In this document: piece after piece, positions 1 through 5,715 of the stretch
Layout of the letters: the number at the start of each line of letters is the position of its first letter
Numbering within the stretch: position 1 is the first letter of the stretch
NCBI RefSeq assembly: GCF_019695415.1
Contig: NZ_JAIFKJ010000547.1
Span: 1 to 5,923, forward strand
Reading direction: 5' to 3'
Source of the DNA: Thiohalocapsa sp.
Lineage (GTDB): Bacteria > Pseudomonadota > Gammaproteobacteria > Chromatiales > Chromatiaceae
DNA: 5,923 nucleotides
Position numbers and translations under genes: made by a program
The notes under the pieces: model-generated
Told to the model about the DNA's origin: nothing
Seen by the model: the letters and a program-made list of their open reading frames with translations, nothing else
Databases searched by the model: none

Positions 1-17
1 CTCCACCGGCAGCCAGC

Positions 18-806
18 TTGGCGTCGCCGCACCGCATCTACTTCACCCGCGTCATGCATCGGCGCCTGTTCCCGGTGCAGTACCGCTTCGAGTATCGAGT
101 ATTCAGCCTGTTGCTGGACCTGGACCGGCTGGATACGACGCCGCGACGCCTCGCCGTGGGGCCGCGGCGGGGCCTGCTGCGCGGGCTCTTGCGGCCGCAG
201 CTCTTCCGCTTCGACCCGGCGGACCATGGGCCGCGGGATGGCTCCGCGCTCAGGCCCTGGGCGGAGCGGGTGCTGGCGGATCAGGGTATCGACCTTGGGG
301 GCGGGCGCATTCGGCTGCTGTGCTTTCCGCGGCTCCTGGGCTACGGATTTAACCCTCTGAGCCTCTGGTACTGCGAGCACGCCGACGGACGCCTGCGGGC
401 CGTGATCGCCGAGGTGAACAATACCTTCGGCCAACGCCACTGCTATCTGCTGCACGACGCTGGACGCGCCATCCCCTGGCCGCTGCGGGCCGAGAAGCTC
501 AAGTGTTTTTACGTCTCGCCGCTGATGGACATGCAGGGGAGCTATCGCTTCCGACTCTCGCAGCCCGCTGACAGGCTTGTGGTGCTGATCCGCCAGCTCG
601 ACGAGCAAGGCCAGCTCAAGCTGGTGGCGAGCCAAACCGGCACCGGCGAGCCGCTGACGGATGCGGGTTTGCAGCGCGCCTTACGGCAGATGCCGATGAT
701 GACCTACAAGGTGATGTTCGCCATCCATTGGCAGGCGCTCAAGATCTGGCTTGGCGGCGCCCGTTTCTTCTCGAAGCCCGAGCCACCCACGCAGGAGGTG
801 ACCTGA
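18..806 (+). CDS. DUF1365 family protein; start uncertain, may be 5'-partial
   Basis: Member of the DUF1365 family, whose biochemical role is not firmly established but which is repeatedly found next to Cfa-type methyltransferases and FAD-dependent oxidoreductases in lipid-modification clusters. Numbering from the TTG at 18 gives 262 residues. Family landmarks in order are: an N-terminal IYxxRVMHRRxxPV..YRFEYRVF block (residues 7-29) followed by LLLDLDRL; GYGFNPLSLWYC (109-119); AEVNNTFGQR (131-140); KCFYVSPLMDMQGSYRF (162-178); and a C-terminal MMTYKVMFAIHWQALKIWL segment (227-245) followed by a KPEPP tail. The family's conserved N-terminal block begins only about six residues after the TTG, so an internal ATG at 54 would cut it and is unlikely. 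The TTG has no visible Shine-Dalgarno and the frame stays open to the window edge, so a start before base 1 is equally possible. The stop overlaps the cfa start by one base, indicating an operon. Confidence 0.88.
   Translation: MASPHRIYFTRVMHRRLFPVQYRFEYRVFSLLLDLDRLDTTPRRLAVGPRRGLLRGLLRPQLFRFDPADHGPRDGSALRPWAERVLADQGIDLGGGRIRLLCFPRLLGYGFNPLSLWYCEHADGRLRAVIAEVNNTFGQRHCYLLHDAGRAIPWPLRAEKLKCFYVSPLMDMQGSYRFRLSQPADRLVVLIRQLDEQGQLKLVASQTGTGEPLTDAGLQRALRQMPMMTYKVMFAIHWQALKIWLGGARFFSKPEPPTQEVT
793..800 (+). promoter_or_regulatory. Strong ribosome binding site of cfa
   Basis: AGGAGGTG, a near-perfect anti-SD match, lies five bases before the ATG at 806. It sits inside the last codons of the DUF1365 gene. 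It decides the cfa start in favour of 806 over the in-frame ATG at 728, which would run through 26 codons of non-homologous sequence overlapping the upstream gene. Confidence 0.85.
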
Positions 807-2041
807 TGTCCGACCGCTCAAGCTCACAAGCCGAGGCCGCCCTGCCGGCGGCAGGCTTCGGGCGCATCGCTACCCGCACGGCGCTGAAGCCCTTCCGCCA
901 CCTGTTCGATCGTATCCTGCGCGGACACCTGCGCATCCGCATCGGCGAGCACTGCCACGAAATGCACGGCAGCGAGGCGGGCCCGAGCGGCGAAATCCGC
1001 CTGTTGCGGCCGCTGACCTTCGCGCGGCGCATCGCCACCCGCGGTCACGTCGGCCTGGGCGAAGCCTACATGGCCGGCGACTGGGACAGCCCGGACGTTA
1101 CCGCCCTGCTGCATTGCTTCGCGGCCAACCAGCATGCCCTCGTGGAGGTCTTCGAGGGCAGCTGGCTGAATCGGCTGGGGTCCTTGCTGCGCCATCGCCG
1201 CCGCGCCAATACCAAAGCAGGCAGCAAGCGGAACATCGAGGCCCACTACGACCTCGGCAACGATTTCTACCGGCTCTGGCTCGACCCGAGCATGACTTAC
1301 TCGTGCGCCGTGTTCGAGCCCGAGTTGGATGACCTGGCACGGGCACAGGCCAGCAAATACCGGCGCCTGCTCCAGCTGCTCGATGCCGCGCCCGGCCAGC
1401 ACGTGTTGGAGGTGGGCTGCGGCTGGGGTGGCTTCGCACGCACTGCGGCCGCAGCCGGACTCGACGTTACGGGCATCACGCTCTCCCGCGAGCAGCTCGC
1501 CTGGGCCGAGCAGGCCGCGGCGGCGACGCCCGAGGCGGCGCGCATGACATTCCGACTCCAAGACTACCGCGACGTCACCGAGCGATTCGACCACATTGTC
1601 TCCATCGAGATGTTCGAGGCGGTCGGCGAAGCCTATTGGCCTGCGTACATGGCCATGCTGAAGCGCTGCCTGCACCCGGGTGGCCGTGCGGCCCTGCAGG
1701 TCATCACCATCGCGGACTCGGAGTTCGACGGCTACAAGGCGAGCCCGGACTTCATCCAGCACTACATCTTTCCGGGGGGCATGCTGCCGACCGTGGGCCG
1801 CTTCGATGATGCCGCCGCTGACGCCGGCCTGCAGGTCGTCTCGCGCAGCTTCCACGGCCTCGACTACGCCCGCACGCTCGCCCTGTGGCGGGAGCGCTTC
1901 GAAGCGTCCTTACCGGCGGTGCGGGCGCTCGGCTACGACGAGCGCTTTATCCGCATGTGGCGCTACTACCTGTGCTATTGCGAGGCGGGCTTCCGTGATC
2001 GGCGCATCGATGTCATGCAGGTGGCGCTGACGGGGGATTGA
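806..2041 (+). CDS. cfa: Cyclopropane-fatty-acyl-phospholipid synthase family SAM methyltransferase
   Basis: A 411-residue SAM-dependent methyltransferase of the Cfa family, which transfers a methyl(ene) group to the double bond of unsaturated acyl chains in membrane phospholipids; it acts at the inner face of the cytoplasmic membrane. The N-terminal lipid-binding domain (about 30-130) includes GEAYMAGDW (85-93). The catalytic domain shows YDLGNDFYRLWLDPSMTYSC (148-167), SAM motif I VLEVGCGWGG (200-209), IEMFEAVG (267-274) and a C-terminal MWRYYLCYCEAGFR (384-397). By comparison with E. coli Cfa from memory, the bicarbonate-site Cys (C167), Glu (E271) and Tyr (Y387 or Y388) are kept, but the site's His is Gln (Q298 in LQVITI). 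That Gln and the CEAGF signature suggest the subgroup clustered with DUF1365 proteins, which includes furan-fatty-acid-type methyltransferases (UfaM); the exact product cannot be told from sequence. The TGATG overlap implies coupling to the upstream gene. Confidence 0.93.
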   Translation: MSDRSSSQAEAALPAAGFGRIATRTALKPFRHLFDRILRGHLRIRIGEHCHEMHGSEAGPSGEIRLLRPLTFARRIATRGHVGLGEAYMAGDWDSPDVTALLHCFAANQHALVEVFEGSWLNRLGSLLRHRRRANTKAGSKRNIEAHYDLGNDFYRLWLDPSMTYSCAVFEPELDDLARAQASKYRRLLQLLDAAPGQHVLEVGCGWGGFARTAAAAGLDVTGITLSREQLAWAEQAAAATPEAARMTFRLQDYRDVTERFDHIVSIEMFEAVGEAYWPAYMAMLKRCLHPGGRAALQVITIADSEFDGYKASPDFIQHYIFPGGMLPTVGRFDDAAADAGLQVVSRSFHGLDYARTLALWRERFEASLPAVRALGYDERFIRMWRYYLCYCEAGFRDRRIDVMQVALTGD

Positions 2042-2082
2042 GGCACTCGGCGGCGGCTGCGAGGCTTGTGTACCGCCGATGT

Positions 2083-2102
2083 CTCAGGCCCGTTGGCCCG
2101 AG
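2083..2102. terminator. Possible hairpin between convergent genes
   Basis: CTC-A-GGCC, a CGTT loop, then GGCC-C-GAG form a seven-pair stem with one A-C mismatch. It lies in the 69-base gap between the ends of cfa (plus) and the amylase gene (minus), where a bidirectional terminator is expected. No T-tract follows on either strand, so it is only a candidate. An alternative pairing CAGGCC (2085-2090) with GGCCTG (2102-2107) overlaps it. Confidence 0.3.
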
Positions 2103-2110
2103 GCCTGCAG

Positions 2111-3742
2111 CTACTGCCCAACAGACGGCTGCGATCCGACATGAATTGCAACAGCCCCGCGCGGGGGCACCTCGAAGGTGGCGCCGGTGTCCTCGCGAAT
2201 ATTGACCTCCAAAACCTGCTCGGCAACTTTGGCATCCTCACTACCTGATGCATCCTGGGCGTCCGCACGCGGCACGCCATGCAGCACGCAGGCACCGCTG
2301 GCGGCGCGACTCACCACCGCGTTGCAGTAGCGCCCCGCCGGCAATCCGGTGCGCAGCCACTGGCGCATGGGCTCGTCGGTGTTGTTGATGACGACGAAAC
2401 CGCGCTCGCCCCTGCCGAAGGCGATGCGCCCGACGTCGTCGTTCCACCAGTTGGCGAGCTCCGCATCGCCGACGTGGTTGCGGAAGCCCACCATGCCGGC
2501 AATGGCCGGGTGTCGATGCTCGCAATGCCAGGCGTTGCGACAGCCGAGCCCATCCGGCCCGTGCACGGGCTGCGTCTTGCCCTCTGTGTCGGTCGGTGGG
2601 CCGGCGCCGGCGTCGCTGAAGGCATAACCGGAAATCACCCGCGGCGTGCCATAGGGCCAGGCGAGCATGTAGAGGTTGGCAAGGTGGTACAGGGGCCCGT
2701 CGGCCGGACTCAGCAGCGCCGTCCCGCCCCCCGCTGCCAGAGGTGCACGCCGGCTCTCATGGCTGTCCACAAAGACCACAGCACGCTCGCCCGGCACCAG
2801 GTCATCAGCACCGAGACCAGGCTGCAAGTTCCGGAGCACGCCGATATCACCAGCGCGGAAAGCCGCGGCGAGCCTGCGGCTGTAGTCCAGCTCGGTGACG
2901 GCGCCGTTGCCGAGATACTCGCTGATGCGGACCGCATCACCCGGCTGCTCCGGAAAGGCCTGGTAGACAAAGGGCAAACCCTGCACCCGGGCAAGGACGC
3001 CGGCGATGTCAGCGGCCGCCATGTGCTTGGCGGCGTCGATCCGAAAGCCTGCCACGCCCAGCTTCACCAGCGTGTTGAGGTAGTTGCCGATGCGGTTCTG
3101 AACTCGGTCTGCATCCGTATTCAAATCTGCCCGTGCGCCCAAGTTGCAGCGCTGCACCGCCGCGCGATCGGTGTAGCGGCCGTCAACGTCGCAGCGGGGA
3201 CTATGGAAGTCGCCGGGCAACAGCCCCGGATAATCGTAGTAGTCATACGGGCTGCCGGAACTACCAATGCCCCAGAGTGGATCCTCGGCGAAGGGAGGGC
3301 CTGTCATGTGGTTGATCACGGCATCGGCGTAGATCTTGACGCCGGCCGCCGCACAACGCCTGACCATGTCCGCGAAGGCGTCGGCGTCGCCGCTGCGGCT
3401 TTCGAGCGCGTAACTGACGGGCTGGTAGCGCTGCCACCAGGGGCCGCCCGCAACGCGGCGGTGCTCGTTAGGCGGTGACACCTGCACGGCGCCGTAGCCC
3501 GCGGCACCCAGAAAGCCCTCGCACTCGGCGGCGATGTCGTCCCAGCGCCATTCGAACAGGTGCACGATGACGCTGCGGGGTGTGTCGCCGGCGGCCACCA
3601 CGGTCGGCGGGGCGCTGTCCAAGTCCGCCTGCGGTACGGCGTCCTGCAAGTCGTCCTGGGCGCCGAGCACGAGAATCAGCAGGGCAAAGCCGATGATGGT
3701 CGCGTTCAGGAGGGCACTCAGAAGATCGGCGAGAAACTGCAT
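2111..3742 (-). CDS. Animal-type GH13 alpha-amylase homologue with altered catalytic residues, N-terminal membrane segment
   Basis: A 543-residue homologue of mammalian/animal-type alpha-amylase (GH13). Residues 1-30 include a hydrophobic stretch (about 13-28, TIIGFALLILVLG) that looks like an uncleaved anchor or unusual signal, with no Lys/Arg before residue 56. The catalytic domain starts at VIVHLFEWRWDDIAAEC (58-74), with VQVSPPNEH (86-94), WWQRYQPVSY (102-111), region I DAVINH (140-145), region II GFRIDAAKH (232-240) with nucleophile D236 and chloride-ligand R234, region III FVYQAFPEQ (258-266), region IV FVDSHES (324-330), then TPRVISGY (366-373). Domain C has CRNAWHCEHRHP (401-412), FRN, NWW and AFGRGERGFVVINN (441-454). 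Aligned to pancreatic amylase, the acid/base Glu is A262, the third Asp is E329 and the chloride Asn is S327. Eight Cys match four of its disulfides (74/130, 184/199, 401/407, 473/485), implying an extracytoplasmic location. A 20-residue acidic insert (about 490-510) lies near the end. No clear Shine-Dalgarno precedes the ATG. Starch hydrolysis should not be assumed. Confidence 0.9.
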   Translation of the reverse strand: MQFLADLLSALLNATIIGFALLILVLGAQDDLQDAVPQADLDSAPPTVVAAGDTPRSVIVHLFEWRWDDIAAECEGFLGAAGYGAVQVSPPNEHRRVAGGPWWQRYQPVSYALESRSGDADAFADMVRRCAAAGVKIYADAVINHMTGPPFAEDPLWGIGSSGSPYDYYDYPGLLPGDFHSPRCDVDGRYTDRAAVQRCNLGARADLNTDADRVQNRIGNYLNTLVKLGVAGFRIDAAKHMAAADIAGVLARVQGLPFVYQAFPEQPGDAVRISEYLGNGAVTELDYSRRLAAAFRAGDIGVLRNLQPGLGADDLVPGERAVVFVDSHESRRAPLAAGGGTALLSPADGPLYHLANLYMLAWPYGTPRVISGYAFSDAGAGPPTDTEGKTQPVHGPDGLGCRNAWHCEHRHPAIAGMVGFRNHVGDAELANWWNDDVGRIAFGRGERGFVVINNTDEPMRQWLRTGLPAGRYCNAVVSRAASGACVLHGVPRADAQDASGSEDAKVAEQVLEVNIREDTGATFEVPPRGAVAIHVGSQPSVGQ

Positions 3743-3849
3743 CTGGCGGCATTGCCTAAGGCGGGCGCTAAACCGATCTTCATGGTCTCACGGGCGCAAA
3801 GCCAACGGATACTCACGGGGGCAGGCAGAAGCGCCGGATGTCAGCCAGC

Positions 3850-3903
3850 GCCCGTCCTGGCCCCGTCTGAGCCCCGTCTGAGCCCGGTCTGGGCCCGATC
3901 TGC
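3850..3903. repeat. 11-bp-period direct repeat array, about five units
   Basis: Consecutive units read GCCCGTCCTG (3850-3859, 10 bases), GCCCCGTCTGA (3860-3870), GCCCCGTCTGA (3871-3881), GCCCGGTCTGG (3882-3892) and GCCCGATCTGC (3893-3903). Two units are identical and the others differ at one to three positions. The period is close to one helical turn, and the array lies in the divergent spacer between the amylase homologue and the sugar dehydrogenase. It could be a phased protein-binding array or simple slippage; nothing in the sequence decides. Confidence 0.75.
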
Positions 3904-3921
3904 GCCCAGCCGCCTAAGCCT

Positions 3922-3938
3922 GTCCTGCAAGCCAGGAC
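3922..3938. promoter_or_regulatory. Perfect dyad upstream of the sugar dehydrogenase
   Basis: GTCCTG, a five-base CAAGC spacer, then CAGGAC form a perfect six-pair inverted repeat ending 45 bases before the dehydrogenase ATG. The place fits an operator or a 5'-leader hairpin. No recognisable -35/-10 pair was found beside it, so the role is unassigned. Confidence 0.35.
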
Positions 3939-3968
3939 GCAACAGAGCAAGTAGTGGCATCGACACCG

Positions 3969-3973
3969 AGGAG
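3969..3973 (+). promoter_or_regulatory. Ribosome binding site choosing the ATG at 3984
   Basis: AGGAG within CCGAGGAGACC lies ten bases before the ATG at 3984. The longer in-frame reading from GTG at 3954 has no comparable site and would only add ten residues ahead of the lipoprotein signal, so 3984 is preferred. Confidence 0.6.
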
Positions 3974-3983
3974 ACCAGCACCC

Positions 3984-5204
3984 ATGCACTGCAGCCCAAA
4001 TCACCCGCCGGCGGCGATCCACCGGTGCTCTCGCACGCACGCAGCACCCGCTTTGGTGGCGGCGAGCCTGGCCGCCCTGCTGATCGGCTGCTCCGCCCCG
4101 GCGGGCTCCATCGAGCCGACGGACACGGATATCCCGGACGCATCCGGCTGGCGCGCCGAGGAGGTCGTGCGCGGCCTTGAGCACCCTTGGGCTATCGCCT
4201 GGCTGCCAAACGGCGACGCCCTGATCACCGAGCGGCCCGGACGGCTCCGACTGCTGCGCGACGGCAAGCTGAACCCGACCCCCGTCACTGGCCTGCCCGA
4301 GATCTGCGGCGATTGCGGTCAGGGCGGCCTGCTGGACGTGGCGCTGCACCCCGGTTTCGCATCGAACCGGCTGGTGTATCTCACCTTTGCCCAGGGCGAT
4401 GAAGACAGGAACCGCACCGCCCTGGCCCGTGGCCGCTTAGGGCCGGATGGCAAACGCCTGTTGGACACGGAAGTGATCTTCCGCAACGCCGACTGGAAGT
4501 CCGGAGGCCAGCACTTTGGCTCTCGGCTGTTGTGGCTGCCGGACGGCACACTTTTGATGAGCATCGGCGACGGCGGCAACCCGCCTGTGTCCTTTCGCGG
4601 CGAGAACATCCGCAACCAAGCGCAAAACCCAGGCACGCACTTCGGCTCCGTCGTCCGGCTCACCGAGGATGGCGAGGCGCCTGCGGACAATCCGCTCAAG
4701 GACAAAGCCGACGCCAAACCCGAGACCTACAGCTGGGGCCACCGCAACATCCAGGGCATGACCCGCCATCCGCAGAGCGGCGTGATCTACGCCAACGAGC
4801 ACGGCTCCCGCGGCGGTGACGAGCTGAACCGCATCGAGCCCGGCAACAACTATGGCTGGCCCGAGGTCACCTACAGCAACGAATACTGGGGCCCGCCCGT
4901 TTCCGACGAGACCGAGCGCCCCGGTGTTACCGACCCGCTGCTGGTTTGGACTCCATCCAAAGCCCCGAGCGGCCTGACCGTCTACACCGGCGAGCGCTTT
5001 CCCGACTGGCGGGGCGATCTCTTCTCCGGCGCACTCAAGTTTCAGGAGGTGCAGCGCTTGGACCTCGAGGGAGGCCGCATCGTCGGCAAGGAGAAGCTTG
5101 AGATCGGCGAGCGCGTGCGCGACGTCCGCATGGGGCCGGACGGCGAGCTCTACGTGCTCACAGATGCGCCGGACGGCGCACTGCTGCGCATCGTCCCCGA
5201 GTGA
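3984..5204 (+). CDS. PQQ-dependent aldose (glucose/sorbosone-type) dehydrogenase, lipoprotein
   Basis: A 406-residue member of the soluble PQQ glucose/sorbosone dehydrogenase family, closest in pattern to E. coli YliI (aldose sugar dehydrogenase): a six-bladed propeller that oxidises aldoses to lactones in the periplasm using PQQ. A type II signal peptide is seen: hydrophobic ALVAASLAALLIGC with a lipobox Cys at 36 followed by SAP. Family landmarks are HPWAIAWLPNGDALITERPGR (68-87 region), GQGGLLDVALHPGF (112-125), GGQHFGSRL (174-182, with the likely catalytic base H177), IGDGG (194-198), YSWGHRNIQGM (249-259), NEHGSRGGDELN (271-282), NNYGWP (288-293) and a C-terminal VRDVRMGPDGELYVLTD (378-394). 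An extra CGDC (108-111) precedes the GQGG motif and is absent from YliI as I recall it. It is transcribed away from the amylase homologue. Its stop overlaps, as GTGA, a short open frame that looks degenerate. The substrate cannot be told from sequence. Confidence 0.92.
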   Translation: MHCSPNHPPAAIHRCSRTHAAPALVAASLAALLIGCSAPAGSIEPTDTDIPDASGWRAEEVVRGLEHPWAIAWLPNGDALITERPGRLRLLRDGKLNPTPVTGLPEICGDCGQGGLLDVALHPGFASNRLVYLTFAQGDEDRNRTALARGRLGPDGKRLLDTEVIFRNADWKSGGQHFGSRLLWLPDGTLLMSIGDGGNPPVSFRGENIRNQAQNPGTHFGSVVRLTEDGEAPADNPLKDKADAKPETYSWGHRNIQGMTRHPQSGVIYANEHGSRGGDELNRIEPGNNYGWPEVTYSNEYWGPPVSDETERPGVTDPLLVWTPSKAPSGLTVYTGERFPDWRGDLFSGALKFQEVQRLDLEGGRIVGKEKLEIGERVRDVRMGPDGELYVLTDAPDGALLRIVPE

Positions 5205-5329
5205 CCGGCCGGGAGGCCTCCGAAGACGCACTGCGCCGCGCAGGCTCTGCTCGGCTGAAGCCCTGGAAATTGCCGCCCGAGTACCACTGCCCGCTCATCG
5301 GCGCCTGCCTGTATGTGAAAGCGCTGTAG
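5201..5329 (+). pseudogene. Decayed 5' fragment of a conserved W-LP-HCPLIG-CL protein (tentative)
   Basis: From the GTG at 5201, whose GTGA overlaps the dehydrogenase stop, a 42-codon frame ends at TAG 5327-5329. Its second half reads KPWKLPPEYHCPLIGACLYVKAL, with Trp, paired Cys and a PLIGxCL core typical of the N-terminus of a conserved proteobacterial protein that I recall as often continuing with an ELRRLARK-like helix; I tentatively connect it with DUF2325-containing proteins. Reading past the TAG in the same frame gives GIARHP, which would suit that helix, so the TAG looks like a nonsense mutation; a second in-frame stop follows near 5431 and no later domain is seen. No Shine-Dalgarno precedes the GTG. 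A short real peptide cannot be excluded. Confidence 0.4.
5212..5221. terminator. Short palindrome just after the dehydrogenase stop
   Basis: GGAGGCCTCC is a perfect ten-base palindrome starting seven bases after the TGA. An overlapping GGCC-GGGA-GGCC pairing (5207-5218) is also possible. Its position suits transcript-end processing, but the stems are short and no T-tract follows, so evidence for termination is weak. Confidence 0.2.
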
Positions 5330-5491
5330 GGCATCGCCCGGCACCCGCGCCCGCTTCCAGGAACGGTGATCCCCGCATATGCTATTGCGAAGCGTTCTTG
5401 TTGGCATTATCTTGCCCAATTCGGCGGCTAACGGATTCACCCATACCCACGGCGGCGATAGGTCCAGATCCGCCCTGCGGGGCACACGCCC
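5330..5491. other. Intergenic stretch, lower GC in part, no gene seen
   Basis: About 160 bases between the decayed fragment and the possible small gene. Bases 5377-5440 (including CATATGCTATTGCG and GGCATTATCTTGCCCAATTC) are visibly less GC-rich than the rest of the window, which fits a promoter region or decayed DNA. No convincing -35/-10 pair, RNA gene or conserved protein was found on either strand. Confidence 0.4.
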
Positions 5492-5695
5492 ATGAGCACC
5501 TACAGCGAACAGCATTTCGTGCAAAGAATGCAGATGCCGTCTGCGCCAGCGTCCCGGCATGAAGATGCCGCAAGGCGAAGCCCATGGCGCATGCGCGCAT
5601 GGCTGCGCGTCCTGGCCGGGCTCTTGAGCGAGCGCAGCCGCCGGCAGCGTCGCTGGGCGATGATCCGAGCCTTGGCTCAGCGCCAAGTCCGTTGA
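5492..5695 (+). CDS. Possible small Arg-rich protein, unknown function
   Basis: A 67-residue frame from ATG 5492 to TGA 5693-5695. I do not recognise a family. The N-terminal half is polar and Met/Gln/Ser-rich; the second half (about 30-67) is strongly basic, with WRMRAWLRVLAGLL followed by SERSRRQRRW and a final RALAQRQVR, which would form a cationic amphipathic helix. Third-position GC is good in the second half and weaker in the first, so the coding signal is moderate. The upstream CTGCGGGG is a poor ribosome binding site. It lies 90 bases before the metal exporter on the same strand. It may be a genuine small basic protein or a chance frame in GC-rich DNA. Confidence 0.35.
   Translation: MSTYSEQHFVQRMQMPSAPASRHEDAARRSPWRMRAWLRVLAGLLSERSRRQRRWAMIRALAQRQVR
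5671..5687. repeat. Perfect inverted repeat at the 3' end of the small frame
   Basis: CTTGGC, TCAGC loop, GCCAAG: six pairs, perfect. It overlaps a second dyad, GAGCC-TT-GGCTC (5667-5678), so the two pairings exclude one another in a transcript. It is the first of three dyads ahead of the metal exporter. Confidence 0.5.
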
Positions 5696-5703
5696 CGTTT
5701 AGG

Positions 5704-5715
5704 CGTGCCGGCACG
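5704..5715. promoter_or_regulatory. 12-bp perfect palindrome between the small frame and dmeF
   Basis: CGTGCCGGCACG reads the same on both strands. It starts nine bases after the stop of the small frame and ends 70 bases before the exporter ATG. It is followed by CGCGCG-AAC-CGCGCG (5725-5739). It could be an operator for a metal-responsive repressor or the stem of a T-less terminator; no binding-site family is recognised. Confidence 0.35.

Noticed and set aside
728..805. Upstream ATG extending cfa by 26 codons
   Set aside because: The extension lies inside the DUF1365 C-terminus in another frame, and the ATG at 806 has the strong AGGAGGTG site.
824..1855. Long minus-strand open frame (343 residues) opposite cfa
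   Set aside because: A high-GC antisense shadow; its composition (Val/Ala/Gly/Glu-rich) has no family features, while the plus-strand frame is a clear Cfa protein.
2279..3478. Long plus-strand open frame (399 residues) opposite the amylase gene
   Set aside because: It mirrors the amylase codons, has no recognisable domain, and the minus-strand protein aligns to alpha-amylase along its full length.
3954..3983. GTG start adding ten residues to the sugar dehydrogenase
   Set aside because: No ribosome binding site and no gain for the signal peptide; the ATG at 3984 with AGGAG is better.
4437..5231. Minus-strand open frame (264 residues) opposite the dehydrogenase
   Set aside because: Antisense shadow of a strongly conserved plus-strand gene; no domain seen.
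5098..5562. Plus-strand open frame (154 residues) starting inside the dehydrogenase
   Set aside because: Starts in the wrong frame of a well-supported gene, ends in the small frame region, and has an Arg/Ser/Ala-rich composition typical of out-of-frame GC-rich DNA.
5150..5686. Minus-strand open frame (178 residues) across the right intergenic region
   Set aside because: It crosses the end of the dehydrogenase gene and several unrelated elements, shows no domain, and its middle part is simply the reverse of the HCPLIG motif fragment.
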